From an uncultured Flavobacteriales bacterium (GTDB lineage Bacteria > Bacteroidota > Bacteroidia > Flavobacteriales_G > Salibacteraceae): a stretch of 64,000 nucleotides of DNA. A model generated the notes under the pieces. The model did no database searches and had not been told where the DNA came from. It saw only the letters and a list, made by a program, of their open reading frames with translations. This document shows, piece by piece, positions 19,228-29,509 of the stretch (position 1 is the stretch's first letter; every line of letters begins with the position of its first letter). The stretch is taken from contig CALSRJ010000004.1 of assembly GCA_943788725.1 (NCBI GenBank), forward strand, positions 124,001 to 188,000. Reading direction: 5' to 3'. Both the position numbers and the translations under genes were made by a program.

Positions 19228-19262
19228 CCGCCGGAGTCCTGAATTATTCAAGGATCCGGCGG
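19228..19262 (-). terminator. Strong hairpin after the SprB-repeat gene
   Basis: CCGCCGGA and TCCGGCGG arms, extended by GTCCTGAA against TTCAAGGA with a few mismatches, form a stem of about 15 pairs. It lies 29 bases after the stop at 19291. No long T run follows, so it is a weaker terminator prediction, or an RNA-stability hairpin. Confidence 0.55.
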
Positions 19263-19290
19263 CGCGCTCTGTGGTTTGTGTATGCTTTAG

Positions 19291-21303
19291 CTACTGCACG
19301 ATGATCTGGCGTGTAGCGATTGCGTCTTCTTGCTCAATTTGAATAAGGTAAATCCCCTTGCTCAAGTCTCCTAGGTTGATGCTCGTCTGATGTGCATTGA
19401 ATGCCTGCTGCATGACCATGCGTCCGTCAGATGTCAATACGCGTAGTACTGTACTTCCTTTGCTTCCTGACCCTAAGATTACAGACAGTAGACCTTGGGT
19501 TGGGTTCGGGAAGATGCTAAGCCCAGCTTCGAATGGAGTTTCTGCGATACCGACGCAGGCCTCTTCCACTACGAGCACGGTTGCTTCGCTCGAACAACCA
19601 TTGCCATCGATGACCACTACCGTGTATGCACCTCCTGAGTCTACCGGTATACTTTGTGAACTAGCGCCTGTAGACCAGTTGAAAGATCCACCTTGGTTTC
19701 CGGCATCCAACGTAATCTCAAAGCCCGTGCATAATTTGGCGCTGCTGTCCAGCGGGATGATGGGGTCTTCGTTCAGATAGGTGATGACAACGCTTTCTTC
19801 GTACACACAACCACTGTCATCTGTAATGGTGACCACATAGCTGCCGGTATCAAGCGTGTTGATGCTGTTGGTTGCTCCGCCGTTTGACCAGGCATAGGCA
19901 TAGGGAGCAGTAGCGCCTGTATTGGTTACAGTAGCATTGCCATCGTCTGAATCATGGCAGGTTGCGTCGGTAACATCAAAAGCAGTCTGAAGCGGATCGG
20001 GTTCACTGATGGTGTCGGAGTAGACCTTTTCACAAGCATTGGTGTCAGAGATGGTGACCGTATAAACGCCAGCAGCCACATTACTAATAGAAGGAGACGT
20101 CGATCCGTTAGACCAATTAAACGTCAAACTTCCGGCACCTCCAAAAGCAAGCATTTGCATGTAGCCACTTGACCCACCATTGCAATCCACATTGACCAAT
20201 TGCGATAGGGCCAGTGTAATATCAGAAGGTTGAGTAATGATGGCAGTGTCTTTTAGTAAGCAGCCATTCGAATCCATGATTTCTACGATATAGGTATCGG
20301 CACCTACATTATCAATCAAATCATCCGGATCGCCATTAGACCATGAATAAATGTACGGCGCAATACCTCCGGTGACGCTGACCTGAGCCGAGCCGGTCTG
20401 ATCGCCGAAGCAATCAGGTTCACTAAGTATGGTCATGGTAGAAGCTAGGGCATCTGGCTCGCTGATCGTAACATCATTGGTGTCAGAGCAGCCGAACGTA
20501 TCTACAACGATCACTTCATATACTCCGGGTGGGAGGTTTGAGATTGTCGCTCCTGTCTGCCCGGAGTTCCATGCGTAATCATAAGGAGAACTTCCCCCAG
20601 AGGCGCTTGCTGTGATGGACCCCGTAGAATCACCATTACACAACACGTCTTGTACCGATGAGAAGACTACGGATGGAATGGGAGTGATATTCAAGGTGAA
20701 CGAATCGCATAGGCCTAAGCCGCCGTTGAATTGGTTGTTTGAATAATAGGTTGTTGTGCTAGCGGGATCCACTACTGTTGAACTACCTGAGTCGATCGGC
20801 GTTGAATTGCAGGAACCAGTATACCAATACGTTTGGGTGCCGAATAAATTGGTTGCCGTCAACGTAACGGGACCATCCCCGTCGCATACGAAGGTGTCTG
20901 AGGCACTGATCTGTGGAACAGGAATCGCGTTTTGTTGCACGTACGAATTTCGACAGCTGAACTGCTCATCGCAGGAAGAATTTTGGAAAATGTGCATCCT
21001 TACGGTCATGGCAGAGGTAGCTCCAAACTGTACCGAACCTGTTCCTGTCAAAAGGACCACGTTGGAAGGATCGGTCAAGGTGATGTAATCCGTAGAGACA
21101 CTGGTACTAAATGTCCAGATCCCAACAGGAATATTCACAATGGCGTAGTCTCCCGCGAAGTTGCACGAGAAGATCTGTTGTTGGTTAAAAGAACTTCCGT
21201 TCGCCGAATAGCTACCCACCTGAACGGTTGCGATGCATTGTGCATCACCGTCAAGCGGGGCAGTGAGCAGAAGAGTGATCAGTAGGAAGTAAAGATTTTT
21301 CAT
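19291..21303 (-). CDS. Secreted T9SS protein with SprB repeats
   Basis: ATG at 21303 gives 670 aa with a signal peptide (MKNLYFLLITLLLTAPLDGD, cleavage before QC). Residues ~20-125 look like an N-terminal beta domain, followed by an Ig-like section. Four full SprB-type repeats of about 65 aa follow, each starting C-G-D/S-x-x-G and containing YxWSNG or YAWNSG, such as CNGDSTGSITASASGG and GVYEVIVVDTFGC. A degenerate fifth (SFNWSTGASSQSI) comes next. The C-terminus has the T9SS type A sorting domain, starting GLSIFPNPTQGLLSV and ending in RQIIVQ. Such proteins go to the cell surface and include gliding adhesins, but the target here is unknown. Confidence 0.88.
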   Translation of the reverse strand: MKNLYFLLITLLLTAPLDGDAQCIATVQVGSYSANGSSFNQQQIFSCNFAGDYAIVNIPVGIWTFSTSVSTDYITLTDPSNVVLLTGTGSVQFGATSAMTVRMHIFQNSSCDEQFSCRNSYVQQNAIPVPQISASDTFVCDGDGPVTLTATNLFGTQTYWYTGSCNSTPIDSGSSTVVDPASTTTYYSNNQFNGGLGLCDSFTLNITPIPSVVFSSVQDVLCNGDSTGSITASASGGSSPYDYAWNSGQTGATISNLPPGVYEVIVVDTFGCSDTNDVTISEPDALASTMTILSEPDCFGDQTGSAQVSVTGGIAPYIYSWSNGDPDDLIDNVGADTYIVEIMDSNGCLLKDTAIITQPSDITLALSQLVNVDCNGGSSGYMQMLAFGGAGSLTFNWSNGSTSPSISNVAAGVYTVTISDTNACEKVYSDTISEPDPLQTAFDVTDATCHDSDDGNATVTNTGATAPYAYAWSNGGATNSINTLDTGSYVVTITDDSGCVYEESVVITYLNEDPIIPLDSSAKLCTGFEITLDAGNQGGSFNWSTGASSQSIPVDSGGAYTVVVIDGNGCSSEATVLVVEEACVGIAETPFEAGLSIFPNPTQGLLSVILGSGSKGSTVLRVLTSDGRMVMQQAFNAHQTSINLGDLSKGIYLIQIEQEDAIATRQIIVQ

Positions 21304-21371
21304 CGGCTTTTCAATTGATTCCACAAAATACAGATTCAACCGTCGGTTTAAAAATGATAGGTGTCACCTAA

Positions 21372-21409
21372 AAGCATCAAAACGCACAAGGACAGGTGCG
21401 ATGATGCTT
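21372..21409 (-). terminator. Hairpin downstream of yifB
   Basis: AAGCATCA pairs with TGATGCTT, and CGCAC with GTGCG, with a small asymmetric internal loop and an 8-base loop. On the minus strand it ends GATGCTTTT, giving a short T run. It lies about 95 bases past the yifB stop and 69 before the SprB gene start, so a terminator or leader structure is possible. Confidence 0.4.
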
Positions 21410-21502
21410 AATGCTCATCTAATAGCATGAGGTGAATTTTGTAGAAAGGAACGAATAAAAGGCCGAATTGAAGACCCAAAATCTGTGGGAAGTTGTTCCG
21501 AA

Positions 21503-23041
21503 TCAACCAGCCCAGTCGTTCCGATCGAGACTGCGAAATTGAATAGCTTCAGCAATATGCTCTGTTCCAATGCTTTGTGAGGCGTCTAGATCCGCTATGG
21601 TCCTGGCTACTTTGAGGATCCGGTCGTAAGCCCGAGCAGAGAGGCCCAAACGTTCCATTGCTTTTTTGAGCAGACCCTGGCTCGTATCATCTAGGGTGCA
21701 ATGCGCCGTAATCATTTGTTTGCTCATCTGAGCGTTGCAATGGATATTCTCTGCGCTTTCAAACCTTTTTTCTTGAACATGACGGGAGGTCATGACGCGT
21801 TCTCGTACAGCTGCACTTGCTTCAGACAAACGTTTGTCCGACAGTTCTTCGAAATGAACAGGTGTCACTTCTATGTGGATGTCGATGCGGTCGAGCAACG
21901 GGCCTGAGATTTTGTTGAGGTATTTTTGGACTACTCCTGGTGGACAAACGCAGTCTTTTTCGGGGTGATTATAGAAGCCGCATGGGCAAGGATTCATAGA
22001 GGCGACCAGCATGAATGCAGCAGGATAATCAACCGAGAAACGCGCCCTTGAAATGGTCACCTTTCGTTCTTCCATTGGCTGACGCATTACTTCCAGCACG
22101 GTCCGCTTGAACTCTGGGAGCTCGTCTAGAAAGAGAACCCCATTGTGGGCCAACGAGATTTCTCCCGGTTGGGGATAACCGCCGCCGCCGACAAGTGCGA
22201 CGTCAGAGATGGTATGATGGGGCGATCGAAAGGGTCTGGCGGTAATCAGCCCCGTGCCTTCGTTGGTTTTTCCTGCCACTGAATGAATTTTGGTGGTTTC
22301 GAGCGCCTCGTTGAGGTTCATCGAAGGAAGGATGGTAGGTAGTCGTTTGGCGAGCATGGTCTTGCCGGCACCTGGTGGCCCGATGAGGATGACGTTATGA
22401 CCGCCAGCGGCGGCGATTTCGAGGGCTCGTTTGATGTTCTCTTGGCCTTTCACGTCGCTGAAATCGACTTCAAATGCGTCTACCGCATTGTTGAATGCCA
22501 TACGGGTGTCGAAAACGGTAGGTTCGATCATTTCAGGGCCTTCGAAATGTGCAATCACTTCCGAAATGTTCGACGCTCCGAGAATCTGTAGATCGCTTAC
22601 AATCGCGGCCTCCATTGCATTCTGCTTAGGAAGAATGATGCCTTTGAACTGTTCTTTTCGGGCTTGGATGGCAATGGGCAGGATGCCTTTTACGGGTCGA
22701 AGCGCTCCATCAAGTGCGAGTTCTCCCATGATGACATATTCGCCTACCCGCTCCGAGGTGATCTGTCCAGAAGCGGCTAAAATGCCCATGGCAATCGTCA
22801 GGTCATATGCCGAACCCTCCTTTCGTATATCTGCAGGCGCCATGTTGATCGTGATCTTTTTCCCCGGGATCTTGTAGCCAGTATTTGAAAGTGCTGCATC
22901 TATGCGCTGTTGACTTTCCTTCACCGCGCTATCGGGCAAGCCCACCAAGGACCAGGTGATCCCTTTGTCGATGTTGACCTCGATGGTAATCGTGGTCGCG
23001 TCTACACCTTGGACGGCACTACCATAGGTTTTTATGAGCAT
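21503..23041 (-). CDS. YifB/ComM-family Mg-chelatase-like AAA+ ATPase
   Basis: ATG at 23041 gives 512 aa, the usual length, starting [19 protein letters not shown]. The N-terminal Lon-like domain includes [19 protein letters not shown] and [15 protein letters not shown]. The AAA+ core has Walker [18 protein letters not shown] (residues ~214-230), Walker [12 protein letters not shown] and [12 protein letters not shown]. The C-terminal Mg_chelatase-C part ends [17 protein letters not shown]. In Gram-negatives ComM is a branch-migration helicase in natural transformation, and a similar role here is plausible but inferred. Confidence 0.93.
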   Translation of the reverse strand: MLIKTYGSAVQGVDATTITIEVNIDKGITWSLVGLPDSAVKESQQRIDAALSNTGYKIPGKKITINMAPADIRKEGSAYDLTIAMGILAASGQITSERVGEYVIMGELALDGALRPVKGILPIAIQARKEQFKGIILPKQNAMEAAIVSDLQILGASNISEVIAHFEGPEMIEPTVFDTRMAFNNAVDAFEVDFSDVKGQENIKRALEIAAAGGHNVILIGPPGAGKTMLAKRLPTILPSMNLNEALETTKIHSVAGKTNEGTGLITARPFRSPHHTISDVALVGGGGYPQPGEISLAHNGVLFLDELPEFKRTVLEVMRQPMEERKVTISRARFSVDYPAAFMLVASMNPCPCGFYNHPEKDCVCPPGVVQKYLNKISGPLLDRIDIHIEVTPVHFEELSDKRLSEASAAVRERVMTSRHVQEKRFESAENIHCNAQMSKQMITAHCTLDDTSQGLLKKAMERLGLSARAYDRILKVARTIADLDASQSIGTEHIAEAIQFRSLDRNDWAG

Positions 23042-23274
23042 TTCAATGGTGGCTTTTGAAAGGCTCAAATATGCTAGAAGCAACGCCTAAGGTGCATGCA
23101 GAAACTGCAAGCTGATACTGTAAGAATTGCGAATGTCAGTGATAAGCATCCTAATACATGCCATAACTTGCAAGTCGAATAGAAACGAGCGGTTTGAAAG
23201 AGGGGTTTCTGTACGGTCTTTGGTGGAAAGAACCCGCTTCCTTTCATTCGACCAAGACGGTAAACTGATTCAGG

Positions 23275-25830
23275 TCAATGAATTGACAAGGTTAGATCCT
23301 CCTTGGCTTCAAATGCATTCAGCCCACAATCAAGGAAAGCCTTGTATTCCTCCACATCAGGCGTGTATCCAACGGGTGGTGTTAGCAGCTCTTCACCTGG
23401 ACTCATGAGTGCGTAATAGGGCTGGCTGTTGTTCTTAAACGTCTCGCTTTGCAGCGTGGCCCATTTGTTTCCTACAGTCTTGATTTTCTTTTTTCGTCCA
23501 TCCTCGGTGGTGTATTCAAATTGTTCTCCGGCGGGCAATTCTTTGCGGTCATCTACATACAGGCTGATCAAAACGAAATCGTTGTTGAGGCGATTGTATA
23601 TCTCCGGGTTAACCCAAACATTTTCCTCCATACGCCGACAATTCACACAAGCCCAGCCGGTGAAATCGATCATGATTGGCTTGCTGTTGGCTTTTGCGTA
23701 GGCCAGACCCGCTTCGTAATCTTTGAAACAGTTGATGTCGAGCGGACAGTTTGAATCTTTCTCGTACACGGAATAGAAGAGGGGTGGAGGGAATCCACTC
23801 AGCAATTGCAGGTTCGCATACTTTGTATTTGTCAAACCAGGGATCAAGTAGAGCACAAAGGCAATGACGACCGCTGCGAGACCTTTTCTGCCAATGCCGA
23901 TGTTTTCATTCGGATTGTCGTGTGGGAATTTGATCAGACCTAATAGATACAAGGCAAGGCCCGTTCCGATGATGACCCATAACCCAAAGAATATTTCTCG
24001 CTTGAGCAGTCCCCAGTGTTCTACAAGGTCTGCGTTGGAAAGGAATTTTACCGCCAGCGCGAGCTCCACAAAGCCAAGAACAACCTTCACGGTGTTAAGC
24101 CAAGAGCCAGAACGTGGCAAAGAGTTCAACCATCCTGGGAAGGCCGCAAACAAGCCGAAAGGAAGTGCGAGTGCCAATCCAAATCCACCCATTCCAACGG
24201 TCAATTGCATCGCGCCGCCGCTGGAGGTGAGCGAGCCCGCGAGTAATGAGCCAAGGATAGGACCAGTACAGCTGAAGGATACAATCGCTAAGGTCAAGGC
24301 CATGAAGAAGATGCCCAATAATCCTCCGATACTGGAGGCAGAATCAACCTTGTTGGCAACGCCACTTGGGAGGGTCAGTTCGAAGTAGCCGAAGAAGGAA
24401 ACTGCGAAAACGACGAAGATCACGAAGAACGAGACGTTGAGCCAAACGTTGGTAGAGATCGTATTGAGTATCTCGGGGTCAAGGCTGTCTAAGAAGTGAA
24501 ATGGGAGCGATAAAATCACATAAATCAGGAAGATCGAAAGCCCGTAGAGAAAGGCGTTCATCAAGCCTTTCGTTCTGTTTTCGCTGCCTTTGGTGAAGAA
24601 GCTTACGGTCAGCGGAATCATAGGAAACACGCAAGGCGTGAGCAGTGCTACTAATCCGCCCAGAAATCCAAGTAGGAAAATGGAGAGGAAGCCTTTCTTC
24701 TCAGTTCCCGAACTTTCTTCTTCACCACAATTGTTTCGAGGGTTTTCTAGGTCAATCGAGCCAATCTTTAAAGAGGTCAGCTTGTCCCCGGTAGAGGATT
24801 CTGATCGGGCCGATTCTTCAGCAGTAACGATCTGGCCGAGAGAAGGATCATAAATAAAAGTGGCGGATTCCGGCGGAAGGCACCGCTGCTCGTCGCACGT
24901 CATGAAATAAACTTCTCCTTCAATCTCCTGGTCGCCAGTCACTACGATGTCCTGCTCCATGACCATCTTGTGAGAGAAATAATTCAGATCCATCATGAAG
25001 TTCGGATCGTATTCTGAGATGACCTCGCCTATCTCCCGGACTTCTCCAGCAACCTCGTAGCTGCCTGAAAGCAAATTAAACTCCGTTGCGATTGGACCGT
25101 CTTCATTTGGGAGGTCTTTAGAATATACATGCCAATGGTCATCAATCGTAGCGGTTGCGACGATGGTAACGGTGCCATTTTCGTTTGTCCTCGATGTGAA
25201 TGCCCAAGTTACGGGTTGAAAGATCTCATCGTTACCTCCCGAGCTGTTGTGGGTTTCCAAAGTGGCCATTTCGGCGTCTGCTTCGTCTGCAGTTAGTTCC
25301 GCAACGTCTGCGACAGGAACAATTTCGGTCGTGGCTTCGGCAGCGTTGTTTGCTGTACCCCCACCGCTTGGCCTGATAGCTGCTTCAATGTCAAAACGAA
25401 AGTCGATGTACTCAGGTGGAAGGCATTTTGAATCGTCGCACGTCATGTAGGTCAACTCGCCCGTAACGGTCGCCATCGGAGCGGCGAGCTTTACGCGTTG
25501 ACGCAAAGTGACTTTTTTATCGAACCAAGAAAGCTCCATGTCGAAGTTCGGATCGTACTCTTTGTGCGGCTTTGGCTCCTCTATTCCTCCCACTAATTCC
25601 GCTCCTTGAACTTCATCGAAAACAATTTCTGTTGGGATAGGGCCGTCGTTCTCAAGCTTGGTTGCGTACACGTGCCATCCATCATCGATGGTGGCCGTGA
25701 AGTTCAAAATCGCGTGCTCATCGCCGTCTAAAACGTAGTCAAACGTCCACTTGACAGGGTTGTATATCTGGCTAAAACCTTGGAGGGCCGTAAGCAGTAG
25801 GGTGAAAAACAGTATGGACTTAACCTTCAT
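23275..25830 (-). CDS. dsbD: Thiol:disulfide interchange protein DsbD with two N-terminal domains
   Basis: ATG at 25830 gives 851 aa with signal MKVKSILFFTLLLTALQGFS. Two DsbD-alpha-like domains follow: residues ~20-140 (YNPVKWTFDYVLDGDEHAIL, TCDDSKCLPPE) and ~195-325 (FQPVTWAFTSRTNENGTVTI, TCDEQRCLPPE), each with a CxxxxCLPP pair. The membrane part has about eight helices with redox cysteines in LLTPCVFPMIPLTV and SFSCTGPILGSLL. The C-terminal thioredoxin-like domain has FTGWACVNCRRMEENVW (CVNC). It moves reducing power from cytoplasmic thioredoxin to the periplasm. The 233 bp between yifB and dsbD shows no gene. Confidence 0.92.
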   Translation of the reverse strand: MKVKSILFFTLLLTALQGFSQIYNPVKWTFDYVLDGDEHAILNFTATIDDGWHVYATKLENDGPIPTEIVFDEVQGAELVGGIEEPKPHKEYDPNFDMELSWFDKKVTLRQRVKLAAPMATVTGELTYMTCDDSKCLPPEYIDFRFDIEAAIRPSGGGTANNAAEATTEIVPVADVAELTADEADAEMATLETHNSSGGNDEIFQPVTWAFTSRTNENGTVTIVATATIDDHWHVYSKDLPNEDGPIATEFNLLSGSYEVAGEVREIGEVISEYDPNFMMDLNYFSHKMVMEQDIVVTGDQEIEGEVYFMTCDEQRCLPPESATFIYDPSLGQIVTAEESARSESSTGDKLTSLKIGSIDLENPRNNCGEEESSGTEKKGFLSIFLLGFLGGLVALLTPCVFPMIPLTVSFFTKGSENRTKGLMNAFLYGLSIFLIYVILSLPFHFLDSLDPEILNTISTNVWLNVSFFVIFVVFAVSFFGYFELTLPSGVANKVDSASSIGGLLGIFFMALTLAIVSFSCTGPILGSLLAGSLTSSGGAMQLTVGMGGFGLALALPFGLFAAFPGWLNSLPRSGSWLNTVKVVLGFVELALAVKFLSNADLVEHWGLLKREIFFGLWVIIGTGLALYLLGLIKFPHDNPNENIGIGRKGLAAVVIAFVLYLIPGLTNTKYANLQLLSGFPPPLFYSVYEKDSNCPLDINCFKDYEAGLAYAKANSKPIMIDFTGWACVNCRRMEENVWVNPEIYNRLNNDFVLISLYVDDRKELPAGEQFEYTTEDGRKKKIKTVGNKWATLQSETFKNNSQPYYALMSPGEELLTPPVGYTPDVEEYKAFLDCGLNAFEAKEDLTLSIH

Positions 25831-25881
25831 TTGCTTGAATTTGTAAGCGGACAAAAATAATGAAAGGCCGCTGTTGACCGA

Positions 25882-25938
25882 TGTAAGGAAAGGCATAGAT
25901 TGGATTCTTAATGACGTCAAGATATGCCTTTCCTTACA
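25882..25938. repeat. 16-bp perfect inverted repeat upstream of dsbD
   Basis: TGTAAGGAAAGGCATA (25882-25897) and its exact complement TATGCCTTTCCTTACA (25923-25938) flank 25 bases. The spacer holds the palindrome TGACGTCA (25912-25919). It lies 52 bp before the dsbD start. No T run follows either arm, so it is not a typical terminator. Confidence 0.75.
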
Positions 25939-25967
25939 AGAGTTGACCTACTCTAGGAATCCAAATT

Positions 25968-26004
25968 AAAAAAGGCGGGACCACATTTGGGGTCACCGCC
26001 TTTT
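25968..26004 (-). terminator. Terminator of the RND efflux operon
   Basis: On the minus strand GGCGGTGACC pairs with GGTCCCGCC (one bulge), followed by six T residues. It lies 28 bases past the stop of the RND transporter gene, which is the last gene of the tetR-tolC-mfp-rnd operon. Confidence 0.8.
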
Positions 26005-26032
26005 CAACCTACTACCTATGGTCTTTGATATG

Positions 26033-29000
26033 TTAGATATGCATCTCCTTGTCACCCGCAAGGCGATAGGCGAATCGTGTCTTGAGGTAATACATGACGG
26101 GCACAATCACCAGGGTTAAGAAGGTCGCGAATGTTAGACCGAAAATGACGGTCCAGCTCATCGGCCCCCAAAACATAACGTTGTCTCCTCCAACGTAAAT
26201 TTTGGGGTCATATTCTGTCAGCAAGGAGATAAAATCGATGTTGAGTCCGATGGCCAGAGGAATCAATCCTAGTACAGTAGTAATTGCCGTTAGCAATACA
26301 GGACGCAATCTGGTCTTTCCACCTTCTACCATGCATTCGATCAAAACGGGAATGGGTAATTTGGTGTTTTCAGCAAGGCCGAGTTCTTCTCGCTTTCGGT
26401 CAATGATCAGCTTGGTATAGTCGATCAAAACAATCGCATTGTTTACGACGATGCCCGCAAGAGAGATGATGCCAATCATCGTCATGATGACCACGAAATC
26501 CATTTGGAAGATGACCAGGCCTAAGAATACACCGATCAAACTCAGGACTACTGAGCCTACAATGATGAAAGGAGTCAGGGCAGAGTTGAACTGTGCCACC
26601 AAGATCAAGAAAATCAGGAAGACCGCGATCATCAGGGCAGTACTCAGAAAAGCCATTTCCTTGGCTTGGTCTTCTTGCTGTCCGGTGAACTTTAGCGAAA
26701 CATCTTCTGGCATTTCATACCCATCTAGTGCGTCTTTGATCTCTTGCACCACTTCGTTTGGATTTGCACTTTCCAGCACGTTCGAAGAAATGGTGATCAG
26801 ACGCGTTTGGTCCTTTCTTTTCACCGCGCTGAAGGTGGTTGAATTCTCAGCATTTGCGACTGACGAGATAGGTACCTGCTGGATCTTACCATTGGTTTGG
26901 TCGCGGAAGGTGATGAGCTGATTCATCATCGCGTCTTCATCGTAACGGTACTTATCCTGCAAGCGGATCATAATCGGATAGTCGTCTTCGCCTGACTTGA
27001 AGCTGTTCACTTCAAGACCGAACAAAGAGTTTCGGAGCGTCTGACCAATTTGCGCTGTTGATAGGTTATATCGACGTGCTTTTGCTCGGTCTATGATAAT
27101 AGGCATTTCAGGCTTTCCAAGCTCGACGTCCAATTTCAGCTCTTCGATTCCTCGAATGTTCTTGTCTTCGATGAATTCTTTCACCTCCTGTGCTTCAGCC
27201 AGCAAGAGTTCATAGTCATCACCTGAAACCTCGATGTTGATGGGTTTGGCTTGTGGAGGTCCAGCGGGATCTTTGTCGACTGTGATTTGCACACCAGGAA
27301 CCCCGCCCAACAATGAGCGGATATCCTCCATAACGTCCGCCGTACTGGTACCTCTTCGATGTTGAAATTGCACGAAGGAAACGGTAATACGGGCTTTGTG
27401 AGGAGTGGCAGCCATTGATGGGCCTTCATTCGGATCACTTGTGCCGGCGCCTACTTGTGCTATGATGGACTCAATCAAGTAGTTGTACTGGTAAGTTAGG
27501 CCTTGGTCTTCTTCTGTTACTTCGAACTGCTTGGCATATTCGATGATGTCCGTCTCGATTTGTTTGGTGATTGTATTTACCTCCTCAATGTCGGTACCGA
27601 TAGGTGCTTCAATGAACACGTTCACATAGTTCGGCATGTTGGAAGGGAAGAAAACCACCTTGGGCATGAATGCCCCTAAGAGGCCGAATGAAATGAACAG
27701 CATGACGAAGGTGCCCACGAAATAAGCAATCGGATTTTTCCGTCGAAAAACATGGCGTAAGGTCCGTTCATAAATGGCTTCCATCCAAGGAAGAAGTTTG
27801 GTTTGGAAGTACCTCGTGCCTGGTGTAAGAATGAACTTTGTCGTCATGACCAATACCCCGGCAATGATGACAAGGTTGCCCAACCAGACTGCTGCAAAGG
27901 AAAGCGCAATGCCAATCGCGATGAGCAGCATTCCCATCGAAATGGCTCTTCGCGGAGCCATTTCCTTTTCTTCCAACTTCATGTACATGGAAGTCAATAC
28001 GGGGTTGATCACCAATGCCACGAACAAGGAAGAGCCAAGCACGATCATCAACGTTGCTGGTAGGTAGAACATGAATTCACCCATGAGGCCTGGCCAAACC
28101 ATCAGCGGAGTGAAAGCCGCCAGGGTTGTAGCCGTTGAGGCTATGATCGGCCATGCAACCTCGCCCACGCCATATTTTGCTGCGTCAGACGCATCCATCC
28201 CTTCATCCATCAGTCGGTAGATGTTTTCCACGACAACGATGCCGTTGTCTACCAACATTCCGAGGGCCAATACCAGCGAGAACAGGACCATCATATTGAG
28301 TGTCACGCCCATGATGCTAAGCACGAAGAATGCGATGAACATAGACAGCGGAATCGCCGTTCCAACAAATAGAGCATTTCGCAAGCCAAGGAAGAAGAGC
28401 AAGACGGTGATTACGAGGATCATACCGAAAATGATGCTGTTTTCTAGCTCGCTTACTTGCGTTCGGGTTTGCTTGGACATGTCACCTGTAATGGTCACGT
28501 CTAAATTCTCAGGAAACACTTCATTCTTTGCTTTGACCAAAATGTCTTGGATCTGGTCTGAAGCGTTGATCAAGTTTTCACCAGCGCGCTTCTTCACGTC
28601 AACCATCACTACCGTAGCAGTGCTTTCACGTGCGTAGCTTTCGGGCTCCTCGTATTCAAAAACCACATCGGCTATGTCTCTTAGGTAAACAATATTGCCT
28701 TTTTCTTGCTTGACGATGACGTTGCCGAGTTCGTCTGCACTTTTAATATCACCCACCACGCGCACGGTTCGGCGCATGTCGTTTTGAAGCATGCTTCCTG
28801 CGGAGATCGTGAGGTTCTCGGAGCTAATCGCACCTGAAATATCGTTGAAGTTGATTTCATTCGCCTGCATTTGGAAGAGGTCTACGTTCACCTTCATTTC
28901 CTTTTCCTGCACCCCGCGAATGTCTACCTCGGTGATTTCAGGAAGCTTTTCGATCTTTTCTTCGAGGGACTCGGCATACTCATTGAGCTGCTCGACCGAG

Positions 29001-29485
29001 AAATCACCGCTGAGGTTGATGTTCATGATCGGACTCAGTTCGGAGATGTTCAACTCAAATACGTTGGGATCAGCGGGCAGGTCCCTCGGGAATTCGGGGT
29101 CTCCCATTGCGATGTCGACCTTGTCTTTCACCTTGCTAAGGGCCTCCTCAGGTGTCACGCTGAAGTCAAATTCAACGAAAATGGTAGAGTAGCCTTCTAC
29201 CGATGTAGAGGTCATTTTGTCGATGCCGGAAATGGCCCCGATCTCTTTTTCAAGGGGGCGTGTAACGAACTTCTCTATATCTACAGGGGAGTTCCCGGGG
29301 TAAGGGGTGCCCACGTAAATCTGCGGCACCACCACCTCAGGAAAGGCTTCACGAGGCATGTTGATGTAGGAAACCAATCCTGCGATCACCATGATGATGA
29401 GTACCACGATTACCGTCATTCGATTCTGAATACTCGCGGTACTCAGCCCGAATTGGCGCATGTGTTTGTTTTTCTTTTGTTCCAT
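26033..29485 (-). CDS. RND-family efflux transporter, inner-membrane subunit
   Basis: 1150 aa with the AcrB layout: one N-terminal helix (MTVIVVLIIMVIAGLVSYIN), a large periplasmic loop, helices around residues 340-560, a second loop and a last helix bundle. NMPREAFPEVVVPQIYVGT is the usual start of the pore domain. In helix 4, LGMLVDNGIVVVENIYR has one Asp where AcrB has two, and the late helix has GIVVNNAIVLIDY in place of the AcrB lysine, so the proton relay differs from the classic triad. The tetR, tolC and mfp genes upstream complete a tripartite pump. The substrate is unknown. Confidence 0.93.
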   Translation of the reverse strand: MEQKKNKHMRQFGLSTASIQNRMTVIVVLIIMVIAGLVSYINMPREAFPEVVVPQIYVGTPYPGNSPVDIEKFVTRPLEKEIGAISGIDKMTSTSVEGYSTIFVEFDFSVTPEEALSKVKDKVDIAMGDPEFPRDLPADPNVFELNISELSPIMNINLSGDFSVEQLNEYAESLEEKIEKLPEITEVDIRGVQEKEMKVNVDLFQMQANEINFNDISGAISSENLTISAGSMLQNDMRRTVRVVGDIKSADELGNVIVKQEKGNIVYLRDIADVVFEYEEPESYARESTATVVMVDVKKRAGENLINASDQIQDILVKAKNEVFPENLDVTITGDMSKQTRTQVSELENSIIFGMILVITVLLFFLGLRNALFVGTAIPLSMFIAFFVLSIMGVTLNMMVLFSLVLALGMLVDNGIVVVENIYRLMDEGMDASDAAKYGVGEVAWPIIASTATTLAAFTPLMVWPGLMGEFMFYLPATLMIVLGSSLFVALVINPVLTSMYMKLEEKEMAPRRAISMGMLLIAIGIALSFAAVWLGNLVIIAGVLVMTTKFILTPGTRYFQTKLLPWMEAIYERTLRHVFRRKNPIAYFVGTFVMLFISFGLLGAFMPKVVFFPSNMPNYVNVFIEAPIGTDIEEVNTITKQIETDIIEYAKQFEVTEEDQGLTYQYNYLIESIIAQVGAGTSDPNEGPSMAATPHKARITVSFVQFQHRRGTSTADVMEDIRSLLGGVPGVQITVDKDPAGPPQAKPINIEVSGDDYELLLAEAQEVKEFIEDKNIRGIEELKLDVELGKPEMPIIIDRAKARRYNLSTAQIGQTLRNSLFGLEVNSFKSGEDDYPIMIRLQDKYRYDEDAMMNQLITFRDQTNGKIQQVPISSVANAENSTTFSAVKRKDQTRLITISSNVLESANPNEVVQEIKDALDGYEMPEDVSLKFTGQQEDQAKEMAFLSTALMIAVFLIFLILVAQFNSALTPFIIVGSVVLSLIGVFLGLVIFQMDFVVIMTMIGIISLAGIVVNNAIVLIDYTKLIIDRKREELGLAENTKLPIPVLIECMVEGGKTRLRPVLLTAITTVLGLIPLAIGLNIDFISLLTEYDPKIYVGGDNVMFWGPMSWTVIFGLTFATFLTLVIVPVMYYLKTRFAYRLAGDKEMHI

Positions 29486-29509
29486 CTGGCTCTTGTCTTA
29501 TTGATTGAT

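Noticed and set aside
23042-23274. Small plus-strand frame (93 aa) between yifB and dsbD
   Set aside because: It crosses into dsbD, lacks a family match or a promoter, and has a composition like non-coding DNA.
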